A DNA stretch of 13,288 nucleotides from Armatimonadota bacterium (GCA_016868955.1 VGFF01000058.1:1-13288), one strand, 5' to 3'. Shown: positions 1-7,687, numbered from the stretch's first letter. Made by a program: numbers and translations. The notes: generated from the sequence alone by a model not told the origin.

Positions 1-206
1 TGGAGATCAGCGCGCGCAACCAATTGCGGGGACGTATCGTCGAGATCACCTACGGTGGCGTGATGGCGGAGGTTCGCGTCGCGATCGGCGGCCAGGAGCT
101 GGTCTCGATCATCACGCGGTCATCGGCGGAACGACTCGGACTCGCGGTCGGGGCTCGGGTTCTGGCGATCGTCAAATCCACGGAGGTCATGCTGGCCCGT
201 GCGTAG
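1..206 (+). CDS. Mop-type molybdopterin/molybdate-binding TOBE protein (5' end just outside window)
   Basis: Small TOBE (Mop) domain protein that binds molybdate in the cytoplasm, for storage or as part of a molybdate sensor. Read from base 3 the frame gives EISARNQLRGRIVEI, the classic opening of Mop domains, then a GGQELVSIIT strand and a C-terminal SAERLGLAVGARVLAIVKST segment. Bases 1-2 are TG in the position expected for an ATG start, so the gene probably begins one base before the window. That gives about 68 residues, the usual length of a stand-alone Mop protein. A longer protein such as a ModE-like HTH-TOBE fusion cannot be excluded, because the upstream sequence is missing. The TTG at 24 is an unlikely start, since it would cut off the conserved SARNQ. 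The stop overlaps the modA start by 8 bases, so the genes are probably co-transcribed and translationally coupled. Confidence 0.85.
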   Translation, partial: EISARNQLRGRIVEITYGGVMAEVRVAIGGQELVSIITRSSAERLGLAVGARVLAIVKSTEVMLARA

Positions 207-1017
207 TCCAGCGTATCGGGCCGAGCGCTTTCTTCGCGCGTTGCTGGTTTGGGTCGTCTTTGTGTCCGCGACGATCGGCGGCGGTGCCGTCGGGGCGACG
301 CCCCCGCCGGTCGTGACGGTGGCCGCGGCGTCCGATCTGCGCTTCGCGTTCGACCTTCTCCTGCCGCGATTCGAGCGCGCGACGGGCACGCGAACCGTCG
401 TCACGTACGGATCGTCGGGCATCCTCGCGACGCAGATCGCGCAAGGCGCCCCGTTTGACGTCTTCTTCTCGGCGGACGAGGAATACGTCCAACAGCTGGC
501 GGCACAGGGGCGTGTCCTGCCCGGATCCTCGACGCTCTACGCCATGGGACGCCTCGTCGTCTGGACGCGTGCGGCAACAAAGTTCGACGTGTCCCGCGGT
601 TTGTCGGTCGTCGCTTCCCAACCCGTCCGATTCGTCGCGATCGCGAATCCCGCCCACGCCCCTTATGGTCGAGCCGCGGTCGAGGCGCTACGCCGCGCTG
701 GGTTGTTCGAGCACGTGCAAGAGCGGCTCGTCTACGGAGAGAACGTGTCGCAGGCCTTCCAGCTCGCGCGCACGGGCAACGCGGACATCGGTATCCTCGC
801 GCTGTCGCTGGCAGTCCCGCCGTCATCGCGGGCGGAGGGACGTTACACGCTGGTCTCCGCCCATCTCCACCGGCCGTTGCGGCAGACCTTCGCGGTCGTT
901 CGCGATCGTCCGAACGAGGCGGCCGCACGCCGAATCGGTGATTTCGTCATGAGTCCGCCAGGCCGCACCGTCCTGCGCGCGTTCGGGTTCTCGTTGCCCG
1001 GAGAACGAGGTCCATGA
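199..1017 (+). CDS. modA: Molybdate ABC transporter substrate-binding protein ModA
   Basis: Extracytoplasmic binding protein that captures molybdate (or tungstate) and delivers it to the ModB permease. The 272-residue product starts with a basic n-region and a hydrophobic segment (about residues 13-32) ending near VGA-TPP, a plausible signal peptide. The mature part carries the ModA landmarks: AAASDLRFAF, then YGSSGILATQIAQGAPFDVF with the anion-binding serines, and YGENVSQAFQLARTGNADIG near the C-terminal lobe. The GTG start overlaps the mop gene. A GGAGGT Shine-Dalgarno sequence lies at 182-187, 11 bases upstream. No lipobox cysteine is visible, so it is either periplasmic or anchored some other way. 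The 3' end shares ATGA with modB. Confidence 0.95.
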   Translation: MRSPAYRAERFLRALLVWVVFVSATIGGGAVGATPPPVVTVAAASDLRFAFDLLLPRFERATGTRTVVTYGSSGILATQIAQGAPFDVFFSADEEYVQQLAAQGRVLPGSSTLYAMGRLVVWTRAATKFDVSRGLSVVASQPVRFVAIANPAHAPYGRAAVEALRRAGLFEHVQERLVYGENVSQAFQLARTGNADIGILALSLAVPPSSRAEGRYTLVSAHLHRPLRQTFAVVRDRPNEAAARRIGDFVMSPPGRTVLRAFGFSLPGERGP

Positions 1018-1682
1018 ACGCGCTGTCAGTCGATTGGGCGCCGCTGGCGCTGACCCTTCGCGTGACGTTGTGGTCAACCCTGATTGCGACGCTCGCCGGG
1101 GTGGCGGTCGCTTACGCGATGGCGGTCTCAACCTTTCGCGGCCGTTCGGTCGTGGAGGCCGTCACCGCGGCGCCGTTGGTGCTTCCGCCGACGGTCCTCG
1201 GCTACTACCTGCTCCTGGCGATCGGGCGGGACAGCCCGATCGGCCGCCTGTACGAATCGGTCATCGGCGCGCCGCTCGTCTTCAGCTGGCAAGCCGCAGT
1301 CGCGGCGGCGTCGGTCGCCGCGTTTCCATACGTCGTGCGGACGGCGAAGGCGGCGTTCGAATCGGTCGAGGTGTCGTTGCTCGAGGCCGCGCGCATCGAC
1401 GGCGCGACGCGCGCGCAGCAGTTCGGTCTGGTGACGCTGCCGCTCGCGCGGCAGGGGGTCATCGCCGGCGTCGTGCTCGCTGCCGCGCGTGCGATGGGCG
1501 AATTCGGTGCCACGTTGATGGTCGCCGGCAACATCCCCGGTCGGACGCGCACGATGTCGCTGGCGATCTACGACGCGGTTCAGGCGGGGCGTCTCGACGT
1601 CGCGACGACGCTCGTCGTCGCGTTGACGGCTGTCGCGGTCGTCGTCCTCATCCTCGTTGGGCGATGGGGCGGTACGCCGTAG
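1014..1682 (+). CDS. modB: Molybdate ABC transporter permease ModB
   Basis: Inner-membrane permease of the molybdate importer, 222 residues, the usual ModB length. Hydrophobic segments alternate through the whole protein: about residues 10-33, 45-68, 85-105, then a pair near the C-terminus. The cytoplasmic EAA coupling loop, which docks on the ATPase, is clear as LLEAARIDGATRAQQFG followed by TLPLARQGVIAG. The motif ARAMGEFGATLMVAGNIPGR is characteristic of ModB/CysT-type permeases. The start ATG overlaps the modA stop (ATGA), with GAGG at 1007-1010 just upstream. The required ATPase ModC is not encoded downstream; it must lie upstream or elsewhere, or a multitasking ATPase serves instead. 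Confidence 0.95.
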   Translation: MNALSVDWAPLALTLRVTLWSTLIATLAGVAVAYAMAVSTFRGRSVVEAVTAAPLVLPPTVLGYYLLLAIGRDSPIGRLYESVIGAPLVFSWQAAVAAASVAAFPYVVRTAKAAFESVEVSLLEAARIDGATRAQQFGLVTLPLARQGVIAGVVLAAARAMGEFGATLMVAGNIPGRTRTMSLAIYDAVQAGRLDVATTLVVALTAVAVVVLILVGRWGGTP

Positions 1683-1734
1683 GCACGACCGGGGACGAGA
1701 GGATTCGATCTTTTTCGGCCCGAACTCAGCGGCC

Positions 1735-3062
1735 ATGATATGGAATCCCGCCATGGAGACGTTACCCGCGGCGGAGCTTCGGCGGCTGCAAAGCGCTCGC
1801 CTGCTACGGACGTTTCGAACCGCTTACGATCGCGTGCCGTTCTTGCGGGCGCGCTACGAAGAGGCCGGCGTGCGCCCGGACGGAATCCGCGGCGTCGAAG
1901 ACTTGCAAGGTCTGTGGTTCACGCGGAAGTCGGACTTCGCGGCCGCGTATCCCTTAGGGTTGCTCGCGGTATCCCAGCGCGACGCGTCACGCATCCACGC
2001 GTCGTCGGGCACTACGGGGAAACCCACGATCGTCTCCTACACGCGAACCGATCTGGAGCAGTTGTCGGAGCTCTGCGCCCGCGCGCTGGCGGCCGGCGTC
2101 GTCCGCCCCGGGGACATTTTGCAGAACGCCTATCGCTACGGCTTGTTCACCGGCGGCCTCGGCCTGCACGCCGGTGCCGACCGCTTGGGGATGACCGTCG
2201 TTCCCGTCTCCGACGACCATCCGGAACGGCAGCTGACGCTACTCACCGACCTCGGCGCGCGGGTGCTGGCGTGTACGCCGACGCTGGCATGGGCGATTGC
2301 CGGCGTTATACGGCAGCGCGGCCATCCGTCCGAGACGCTGGGGCTTCGCGGCGCGCTGTTGGGCGCGGAACCGTGGACGAATACGATGCGCGCGCAGATC
2401 GAGGAAGCGCTGGGCGTCGACGCCCTCAACCTGTACGGGTTGAGCGAGGTCATGAGACCGGGCGTGAGCTTCGAGTGCCGCGAGGCCAAGGACGGCGCGC
2501 ACGTTCAAGAGGATCACTTCATCGCCGAGATCGTCGATGCGGAGACGTTGGTTCCCGTGCCGGCGGGGCGCGCGGCGAGCTCGTGCTGACCACGCTCGCG
2601 AAGGAAGCGCTGCCTCTGATCCGCTATCGCACCGGCGACCTGACGTCGCTGGATCCGACGCCGTGCCGCTGCGGTCGCACGCACGTGCGCATGTCGAGGA
2701 TCGTCGGGCGCACGGACGACATGCTGATCGTCCGCGGCATCAACGTTTTGCCGTCGCAGATCGAGGCGGCGATCGTATCGCAACCGCAATTGACGCCCGC
2801 CTATCAACTCGTGGCGACGCGGGCCCGCGCCGGTGACGATCTGGAAGTGCGGATCGAAGTCGACTCGCTCTACTACAGCGGCGTTGGCGGCCGCCTCGAT
2901 CCGGACGACGAGCGGGTCCACAACCTTCTGGAACGGACGAACGAAGCGATCCGCGGCGTGTTGGGGATCTCGACGAGGCTGACGCTGGTCGCGCCCGGTG
3001 CCCTGGAGCGCGGCGACGGCGGCAAGCTCCGACGGGTCGTCGACCTTCGCCGCGTTCCATGA
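1735..3062 (+). CDS. Phenylacetate-CoA ligase-like adenylate-forming enzyme, interrupted by a frameshift
   Basis: ANL-superfamily ligase of the PaaK type, which activates an aryl acid with ATP and joins it to CoA. The ATG at 1735 gives the canonical opening MIWNPAMETLP. The first frame carries the ATP-binding loop ASSGTTGKP (residues 89-97) and YGLSE (234-238), then stops at 2587-2589 after VPVPAG. The second frame continues without gap with GARGELVLTTL, IRYRTGDLT, the hinge region RIVGRTDDMLIVRGINVLP and the C-terminal GGKLRRVVDLR. Its GK lysine is the likely adenylation lysine. The shift is at the G4 run 2565-2568; one extra G would restore a single protein of about 442 residues, the normal family length. 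An assembly error, a recent pseudogene or recoding are all possible. The downstream half could also be reached from GTG 2583, overlapping the first stop. The 3' end shares ATGA with the next gene. Confidence 0.85.
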
Positions 3063-4264
3063 CGCAACGCCGCAGCCTGTTCGCGCCGCTTCGTCATCGC
3101 GATTTCCGCCTGCTGTGGATCGGCCTCGTCGTCTCCAACGTCGGAACGTGGATGCAATTCGTCGCGACCGGATACCTCATCGATCGTTTGACGCTGTCCC
3201 CGGTCTATCTAGGCGTGCTCGCGGTGACGCAAGCCGTGCCGCGATTGTTCCTGTCGGTCGTCGGCGGGGCGCTCGCGGATCGTACGAATCGGTTGCGCGT
3301 GCTGTATTGGACGAACCTGCTACAGGCCAGCAGCGCCGTCCTGCTCACGATCCTGACGGCGACCGGCGAGATTCGCGTGTGGCAACTGATCGCGATCTCT
3401 GGGGTCAATTCGTTGTTGAACGCCTTCGACGGTCCGACGCGCCAATCGCTGATGCCGCAGCTCGTCGAGGACCGGGAGATGTTGCAGGCGATCAACCTCA
3501 ATTCCGTCGCGTTCAATGGCGCCGGCGTCTTCGGCCCCTCCCTCGGCGGCATCGTAATCGCGGTCGCCGGCGAGGTCGGATGCTTCGCGTTGAACGCGGT
3601 CTCGTTCCTCGCCGTGCTCATCGCGTTGTCGCGCATGCGTCCGCTGCCGCCCCGCCCGGCGACCGGCGCGCGCATGTCCGAGGACATCGCCGAGGCGTTT
3701 CGGCTGCTGCGCAGCAACCGCGTGCTCCTGCTGGCATTGATCAGCACGGCGACCGCCGGTTTCTTCGGGCGATCGTACATTCGCTTGATGCCGACGTTCG
3801 CGCGCAGCGTCGTCAACACCGACTCGGCGGGCTTGGGCCTGCTACAAGCGGCTCCGGGGCTCGGCACGCTGCTCTCGACGTTGTACCTTCAACGCATGCA
3901 GGATCGCGGCCTCAGCAGCCTGCTGTCGTCGTCGGCGATGATCTTCGGCGCCGCCGTCATCTTGTTCGCGTTCTCTCCGACCTTGGCGATCGCGGCGTCG
4001 TTTCTCGTCGTCGTCGGTCTGTTCCAGTCGACGACTCAGGCCGCGTCGAACACGCTCGTGCAAACGCACGTCGACCCGGGAATGCGCGGCCGCGCCATGG
4101 GCTTGTATCAGATGGTGGCATTCTCGTCGATGACGCTCGGCACGCTGCCGGCGGGCGCGTTGGCCGAGATCTTCGGCATTCCCCTCGCGCTGGGCGTCGG
4201 CGGCGCCCTGACTATCGTCGCGGCACTGGCGTTGGCGCCGCGGTTGCGCCAGATCGCGTCCTAG
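3059..4264 (+). CDS. MFS transporter, EntS/MFS_3-like exporter
   Basis: Integral membrane protein of the major facilitator superfamily, 401 residues, most like the drug/siderophore exporter group that includes EntS. The N-terminus LFAPLRHRDFRLLWIG is typical of this group. The loop between helices 2 and 3 carries GGALADRTNRLRVL, the MFS motif A. A second half with about six more hydrophobic segments follows a central basic loop (about residues 195-215). The motif PGMRGRAMGLYQM in the second half is also characteristic. The start ATG overlaps the ligase stop by 4 bases with no clear Shine-Dalgarno sequence, so translation is probably coupled to the ligase, and the upstream frameshift could reduce its expression. 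The substrate cannot be told from sequence; context suggests a metabolite linked to the ligase/SDR cluster (inference). Confidence 0.9.
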   Translation: MTQRRSLFAPLRHRDFRLLWIGLVVSNVGTWMQFVATGYLIDRLTLSPVYLGVLAVTQAVPRLFLSVVGGALADRTNRLRVLYWTNLLQASSAVLLTILTATGEIRVWQLIAISGVNSLLNAFDGPTRQSLMPQLVEDREMLQAINLNSVAFNGAGVFGPSLGGIVIAVAGEVGCFALNAVSFLAVLIALSRMRPLPPRPATGARMSEDIAEAFRLLRSNRVLLLALISTATAGFFGRSYIRLMPTFARSVVNTDSAGLGLLQAAPGLGTLLSTLYLQRMQDRGLSSLLSSSAMIFGAAVILFAFSPTLAIAASFLVVVGLFQSTTQAASNTLVQTHVDPGMRGRAMGLYQMVAFSSMTLGTLPAGALAEIFGIPLALGVGGALTIVAALALAPRLRQIAS

Positions 4265-4289
4265 GGAACATGGTCCGGAGAGGTGCGCC

Positions 4290-5000
4290 ATGAAAGGCAC
4301 GTCGACGCAACGCGTCGTTCTGATCACGGGCGCCGGCGGGAACCTGGGCGCGGCGGTCACGCGGAGGTTCCTGACGGGGGGCGCGGCGGTCGCCGCGCTC
4401 GATACGCGCCCGTTCGACTTCGGCCCGTTCGGCGTTGAGCCGAGCGCCGACCCCGTCCTCGCGATTCAGGCGCGCATCGACAGCGAAGCGACGGCCGATC
4501 GCGTGGCGAAGGAAACGTTGGATCGTTTCGGTCGCATCGACGGCCTCGTGCACCTGATCGGCGGGTGGGGCGGCAAACCCGTGGTCGAGACGACGCTCGA
4601 CGACTGGCAACGGCAGTTCGCGATTAATCTCACGCCCGCGTTTTTGATGGTCCGTGCGGTGCTGCCGGAAATGATCGCCCGCGGCGCCGGACGCATCGTT
4701 TGCGTCGCTTCCCGCACCGTCTTCCAGCCGGTACCGAAGAAATCGGCGTACACCGCTGCAAAGGCGGGCTTGGTCGCTTTCGCCGCGTCGGTCGCGGCGG
4801 AAGTCAAGGAGGCGGGAGTCACCTGCAACTGCGTCGTGCCCAGCGTCATCGACACGCCGCAGAACCGGACCGCGATGCCGCAAGCGGACCCCGCGCGGTG
4901 GGTGACGCCGGAACGCCTCGCGGAGGTCATCCACTTCTTGTGCTCGGAGAACGCCGGCGATGTCACAGGCGCGGCGATTCCTGTCTACGGCCGGCTTTGA
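4290..5000 (+). CDS. Short-chain dehydrogenase/reductase (SDR), classical type
   Basis: NAD(P)-dependent oxidoreductase of 236 residues; substrate unknown. The Rossmann dinucleotide motif is TGAGGNLG (residues 13-20). The catalytic triad is Ser141 (VASRT), Tyr154 and Lys158 (SAYTAAK). The usual NNAG motif is replaced by HLIGGWGG, an uncommon but known variation. The C-terminus GDVTGAAIPVYGRL matches the family's GxxxxVDGG ending, with Tyr-Gly-Arg in place of Asp-Gly-Gly. The start ATG has a strong GGAGAGGT Shine-Dalgarno sequence at 4277-4284. It lies 25 bases after the MFS gene and appears to be in the same operon. Confidence 0.92.
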   Translation: MKGTSTQRVVLITGAGGNLGAAVTRRFLTGGAAVAALDTRPFDFGPFGVEPSADPVLAIQARIDSEATADRVAKETLDRFGRIDGLVHLIGGWGGKPVVETTLDDWQRQFAINLTPAFLMVRAVLPEMIARGAGRIVCVASRTVFQPVPKKSAYTAAKAGLVAFAASVAAEVKEAGVTCNCVVPSVIDTPQNRTAMPQADPARWVTPERLAEVIHFLCSENAGDVTGAAIPVYGRL

Positions 5001-5634
5001 TCGCCCGGCGGTGAGCACGGCGTTCGAGCCCATCTTCGTGCGGCCGGCGCGCCAGGCCGATCGGCGGACGATTGGCGCGCTCGTGGCGATCGGGTTCCCA
5101 GACAAATTCGCGCCGATCTTCGGGAGGAACGGCGAGCAGACCGCCCGCCTGTTGGCGGAACTGCCATCGTCCGGCACGGTCTACGTAGCGGAGCACGGCG
5201 GGGTGATCGCGGGAACCGCGACGCTGACGATGTCGACGAGCGCGCCGCCGCCCCCATTGTGGCCCGTGCTCCGCCGACACCTCCCGTTCTGGCGGGCGCT
5301 GCGGGCGTTCCTGCTCTTGTTGTCGATGGGTGCTGCCGGCCCAGCGTCACGAACGGCGATGATCGAGGCCGTCGTCGTTCGTCCCGACGCGCGCGGCGCC
5401 GGCGTCGGCCGGGCCTTGATGCGGACGTTGCTCGAAGACGCGGAGCGCGCAGGCCGGGAAGAAGCCGCCCTTTACGTGGTGGAGGGAAACGACGCGGCTA
5501 TCCGCCTGTACGAGTCGATCGGGTTCGCGATGCGCCGCCGGCAAGCCGTCGGCATCTATCGCGGGATCTTCGGCGCCCGCCACCTCTTGTACATGACGCG
5601 CCGGCTCGGGCCCGGCGCCCCACTTACTCGGTAG
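4960..5634 (+). CDS. GNAT-family N-acetyltransferase
   Basis: Acyl-CoA-dependent N-acyltransferase; acceptor unknown. The acetyl-CoA pyrophosphate-binding loop is RGAGVGR (residues 145-151 from the ATG), preceded by the strand MIEAVVVRPDA and followed by ALMRTLLEDAERAG. A YVVEGNDAAIRLYESIGF segment is the typical C-terminal GNAT motif. An unusual hydrophobic insert, WRALRAFLLLLSMGAAG, lies between the N-terminal half and the CoA loop. The ATG at 4960 overlaps the SDR gene by 41 bases and has GGAG 10 bases upstream. The GTG at 5011 would avoid the overlap and still keep the domain, which begins around IFVRPARQAD, so the start is uncertain. The 3' end overlaps the convergent thyX gene by 11 bases. 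Confidence 0.87.
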   Translation: MSQARRFLSTAGFDRPAVSTAFEPIFVRPARQADRRTIGALVAIGFPDKFAPIFGRNGEQTARLLAELPSSGTVYVAEHGGVIAGTATLTMSTSAPPPPLWPVLRRHLPFWRALRAFLLLLSMGAAGPASRTAMIEAVVVRPDARGAGVGRALMRTLLEDAERAGREEAALYVVEGNDAAIRLYESIGFAMRRRQAVGIYRGIFGARHLLYMTRRLGPGAPLTR

Positions 5635-6427
5635 CGTCCTCTAACGGAAACCGTTCGAGCACGTCGATCGATTCGCCGTTGTCCAGCGTCTGGCGCGCGA
5701 CGCGGAAATCCTGATAGATCGCCGGCGCCATCGGCTGGGCGACCTCGACGAAGATGCGGACCGCGGCCTCACGGATCTCGGAATCGGCGTGTGCGGAGCC
5801 GCGCTTCTCGAAGAACTCCCGCCACGAGCGGTGATTCCCGCTCATGACGATGTGCGTCTCGATCATGTTCGGCAGAACGGCGCGAGCGGCTTCCCGTGCC
5901 CTCTTTCGGCGCATGCGCCGATCGGCGAGGCCGTCGAGCTTTGCCTGTCCGAGCTTGTTGAGACGGCGGTAGGCATCCATCACGACCATGTACACTTCGT
6001 CGAGGATCTTCAGCGCGTCGGGGTCATCTCGGTACAGAGGCGGCACGACGACCGCGGCGTCTTCTTCATTGAAGAACCGCTGGCTGAGCTGAGAAGGGGA
6101 CAGATGCCGGTGCCGGACGAATTCGTGTGTCAGCGCTCGCGAGATGCCGGTCAGGACGAGCGAGAAGCCGGCATGCTCGAGCACGCTGAAGTGCTGCATC
6201 CCGATGATGTTCCGGAGATACTGGGAGTTGCTGCGCCCGCTCGGATTGTTCCAGCTCTGGTAGCAGAGGCGTCCGGCGAACTCGGAGAGCCGCTCCGCGT
6301 CCTGTACGGAGTCGGTGGCCCAGACGCGCCAAGCGGTATCCTCCCAATCCGTGAGGGTGAACTTGGTTTCGGCGACTTTCCAAATCCGGAATTGTGCGGT
6401 CGGAGGACCCATCTTCTGTTCCATCAT
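5624..6427 (-). CDS. thyX: Flavin-dependent thymidylate synthase ThyX
   Basis: Makes dTMP from dUMP using methylene-tetrahydrofolate, with FAD and NADPH as reductant. The product is 267 residues. The signature RHR-x7-S is present as RHRHLSPSQLS (Arg105, His106, Arg107, Ser115), followed by QRFFNEED. Other conserved blocks are QHFSVLEHAGF, which contributes to FAD binding, AREAARAVLP and SGNHRSWREFFEKR. A first start ATG lies at 6427, a second at 6424 and a third at 6412. No Shine-Dalgarno sequence is seen; a run of eight C abuts the first ATG on the coding strand, so the exact start and mode of initiation are unclear. ThyX normally replaces ThyA and goes with an organism lacking a folA-dependent ThyA cycle. 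The gene is isolated on its strand, converging with the GNAT gene. Confidence 0.96.
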   Translation of the reverse strand: MMEQKMGPPTAQFRIWKVAETKFTLTDWEDTAWRVWATDSVQDAERLSEFAGRLCYQSWNNPSGRSNSQYLRNIIGMQHFSVLEHAGFSLVLTGISRALTHEFVRHRHLSPSQLSQRFFNEEDAAVVVPPLYRDDPDALKILDEVYMVVMDAYRRLNKLGQAKLDGLADRRMRRKRAREAARAVLPNMIETHIVMSGNHRSWREFFEKRGSAHADSEIREAAVRIFVEVAQPMAPAIYQDFRVARQTLDNGESIDVLERFPLEDATE

Positions 6428-6537
6428 GGGGGGGGATTTCGATTTCTGTCGGGTTAGTCCCCGCTCGTCGCAACATTGCGGACCGAATGGACGAGGGCGG
6501 GAATTGTTCGATAACAGTCGGAAAACTCAGACCAAGA

Positions 6538-6563
6538 TGTGGAAAACGAAGAAGTTATCCACA
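6538..6563. promoter_or_regulatory. Inverted pair of DnaA-box-like 9-mers
   Basis: TTATCCACA on the + strand (6555-6563) matches the DnaA-box consensus exactly. TTTTCCACA lies on the - strand (6538-6546). Together they form a dyad of TGTGGAAAAC and GTTATCCACA arms, 9 of 10 paired, separated by GAAGAA. It sits in the 205-base divergent region (6428-6632) between thyX and the amidohydrolase gene, in a locally AT-richer patch. It could be a DnaA-controlled promoter site for thyX or a titration site. Nothing else recognisable lies in this intergenic region, and no promoter on either strand is convincing. Confidence 0.5.
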
Positions 6564-6632
6564 TATTGCTAACCAAAGCAGCGCCGAGGCTGCCCTCGCT
6601 TGGCGGGGCCGGCGCGTGAAGGGCTTTCGCGC

Positions 6633-7613
6633 ATGAACTCCGAGATCGTCGAAGCGGCCCGCCGTGACGGGTTCTTGGTTCCGCCGCCCCCAGTCGTGGA
6701 TTGCCCACTTTGGGACCTCCATGTGCACCTCTGGCACGCCGTCGACCGCGAATTCGACCGCGACTTCATGGCCGCGGCCCGACGCTACAACGTCGAGCGG
6801 ATCGTCAATCTGGCGTGGATCGAGCACGCTCGATCGTCGATGGACGCGTTCCCGGAGGTCCGGGTGTCGATGTTCATGCGCTGGGAGAAATTCGCCGAAG
6901 CGGACGCGTTCATCGAAGAAAACTTGAGCATCCTCGAGCAGGGCGTCGCGATGGGGATTCGCATCTGCAAGTTCTGGGTGGCGCCTCGCATCCGCGATCG
7001 CGTCAACGGCGCGATCCCGCGCCTCGACGACCCGCGCTGCGATCCCCTCTTCGAGGCCATCGAACGCCACGGCCTGTTGGTCATGCTGCACATCGCCGAC
7101 CCTGATCGCTGGTTCGAGACCAAGTACGCGGACGCCGGGCGCTACGGCACGAAGGCCGAACAGTATCCGCAGCTCGAAGCGCGGTTGCGGCGCCACCCGT
7201 CCGTGCTCTTTCAAGCCGCCCACATGGGCGGCGACCCGGAGCACCTGGACCACCTGGACCGGCTGCTGTCGGCGCACCCGAATCTCTTCCTCGACACCAG
7301 CGCGACGAGGTGGATCGTGCGCGAGCTCGGCGCGCAGCCGGAGGCCGCGCGGGCGTTCCTGACGCTGTGGGCCGATCGCGTCGTGTTCGGGACCGACCAG
7401 GTCGTCACGGAAAAACCGGAGCCGCACCGTTACGCGCTACGGTATTGGATGCACCGGATGTTCTGGGAGACGAGTATCGTTTGCCCTTCGCCGCTTGCCG
7501 ACGACGATGCGGCCGGGCCCCCGGTTCTCCGCGGTTTGGCGCTGCCCCCTGCCACATTGGAGAAGATCTACTGGTGCACGCCGCGCCGGCTCCACGGCCT
7601 GGTCGGCTTGTAG
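6633..7613 (+). CDS. Amidohydrolase family protein (amidohydrolase_2 / TIM-barrel metal-dependent hydrolase)
   Basis: Metal-dependent hydrolase or decarboxylase of the PF04909 type, 326 residues, likely cytoplasmic; substrate unknown. The metal-binding DxHxH motif is DLHVHLW (His30, His32). Later ligand candidates are LMLHIADPD, QAAHMGGDPEH and the terminal FGTDQV aspartate, in the order expected for the barrel. A short HLDHLD repeat comes from a 9-base tandem duplication at about 7243-7260. The ATG at 6633 is chosen because GAAGGG at 6618-6623 is well placed; an in-frame TTG at 6600 would add 11 residues of unlikely character. The gene stands alone between the divergent region and a strong terminator. 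Confidence 0.88.
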   Translation: MNSEIVEAARRDGFLVPPPPVVDCPLWDLHVHLWHAVDREFDRDFMAAARRYNVERIVNLAWIEHARSSMDAFPEVRVSMFMRWEKFAEADAFIEENLSILEQGVAMGIRICKFWVAPRIRDRVNGAIPRLDDPRCDPLFEAIERHGLLVMLHIADPDRWFETKYADAGRYGTKAEQYPQLEARLRRHPSVLFQAAHMGGDPEHLDHLDRLLSAHPNLFLDTSATRWIVRELGAQPEAARAFLTLWADRVVFGTDQVVTEKPEPHRYALRYWMHRMFWETSIVCPSPLADDDAAGPPVLRGLALPPATLEKIYWCTPRRLHGLVGL

Positions 7614-7648
7614 ATGCCCAAGCGCGGCGCCGGGCCGCGCTTGGGCAT
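7614..7648 (+). terminator. Strong hairpin, probable terminator of the amidohydrolase gene
   Basis: Perfect 15-bp stem: ATGCCCAAGCGCGGC at 7614-7628 pairs with GCCGCGCTTGGGCAT at 7634-7648, with a 5-base loop. It begins directly after the TAG stop. The following TTGTTATCATT is only moderately T-rich, so termination may be imperfect, with some read-through into the next operon. Confidence 0.8.
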
Positions 7649-7687
7649 TTGTTATCATTCAAAAGAAGCGCTGGGAGGTGCCGGTCG

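Noticed and set aside
2998..4293. Long + frame over the MFS gene encoding 431 residues
   Set aside because: Arg/Ala/Gly-rich, no recognisable domain; a GC-driven shadow of the MFS transporter, which has clear membrane segments and motifs. It also contains the out-of-frame tail of the ligase.
4212..5177. Long antisense open frame over the SDR and GNAT genes
   Set aside because: Low-complexity Arg/Asp-rich product without motifs, opposite two genes with intact catalytic residues.
5789..6457. + strand frame of 222 residues over thyX
   Set aside because: It mirrors thyX, which carries the RHR-x7-S signature; the + frame shows no known motif.
6538..6563. DnaA boxes as a replication origin
   Set aside because: Only two boxes, with no dnaA, dnaN or gyr genes nearby and no AT-rich unwinding element; a regulatory or titration site is more likely.
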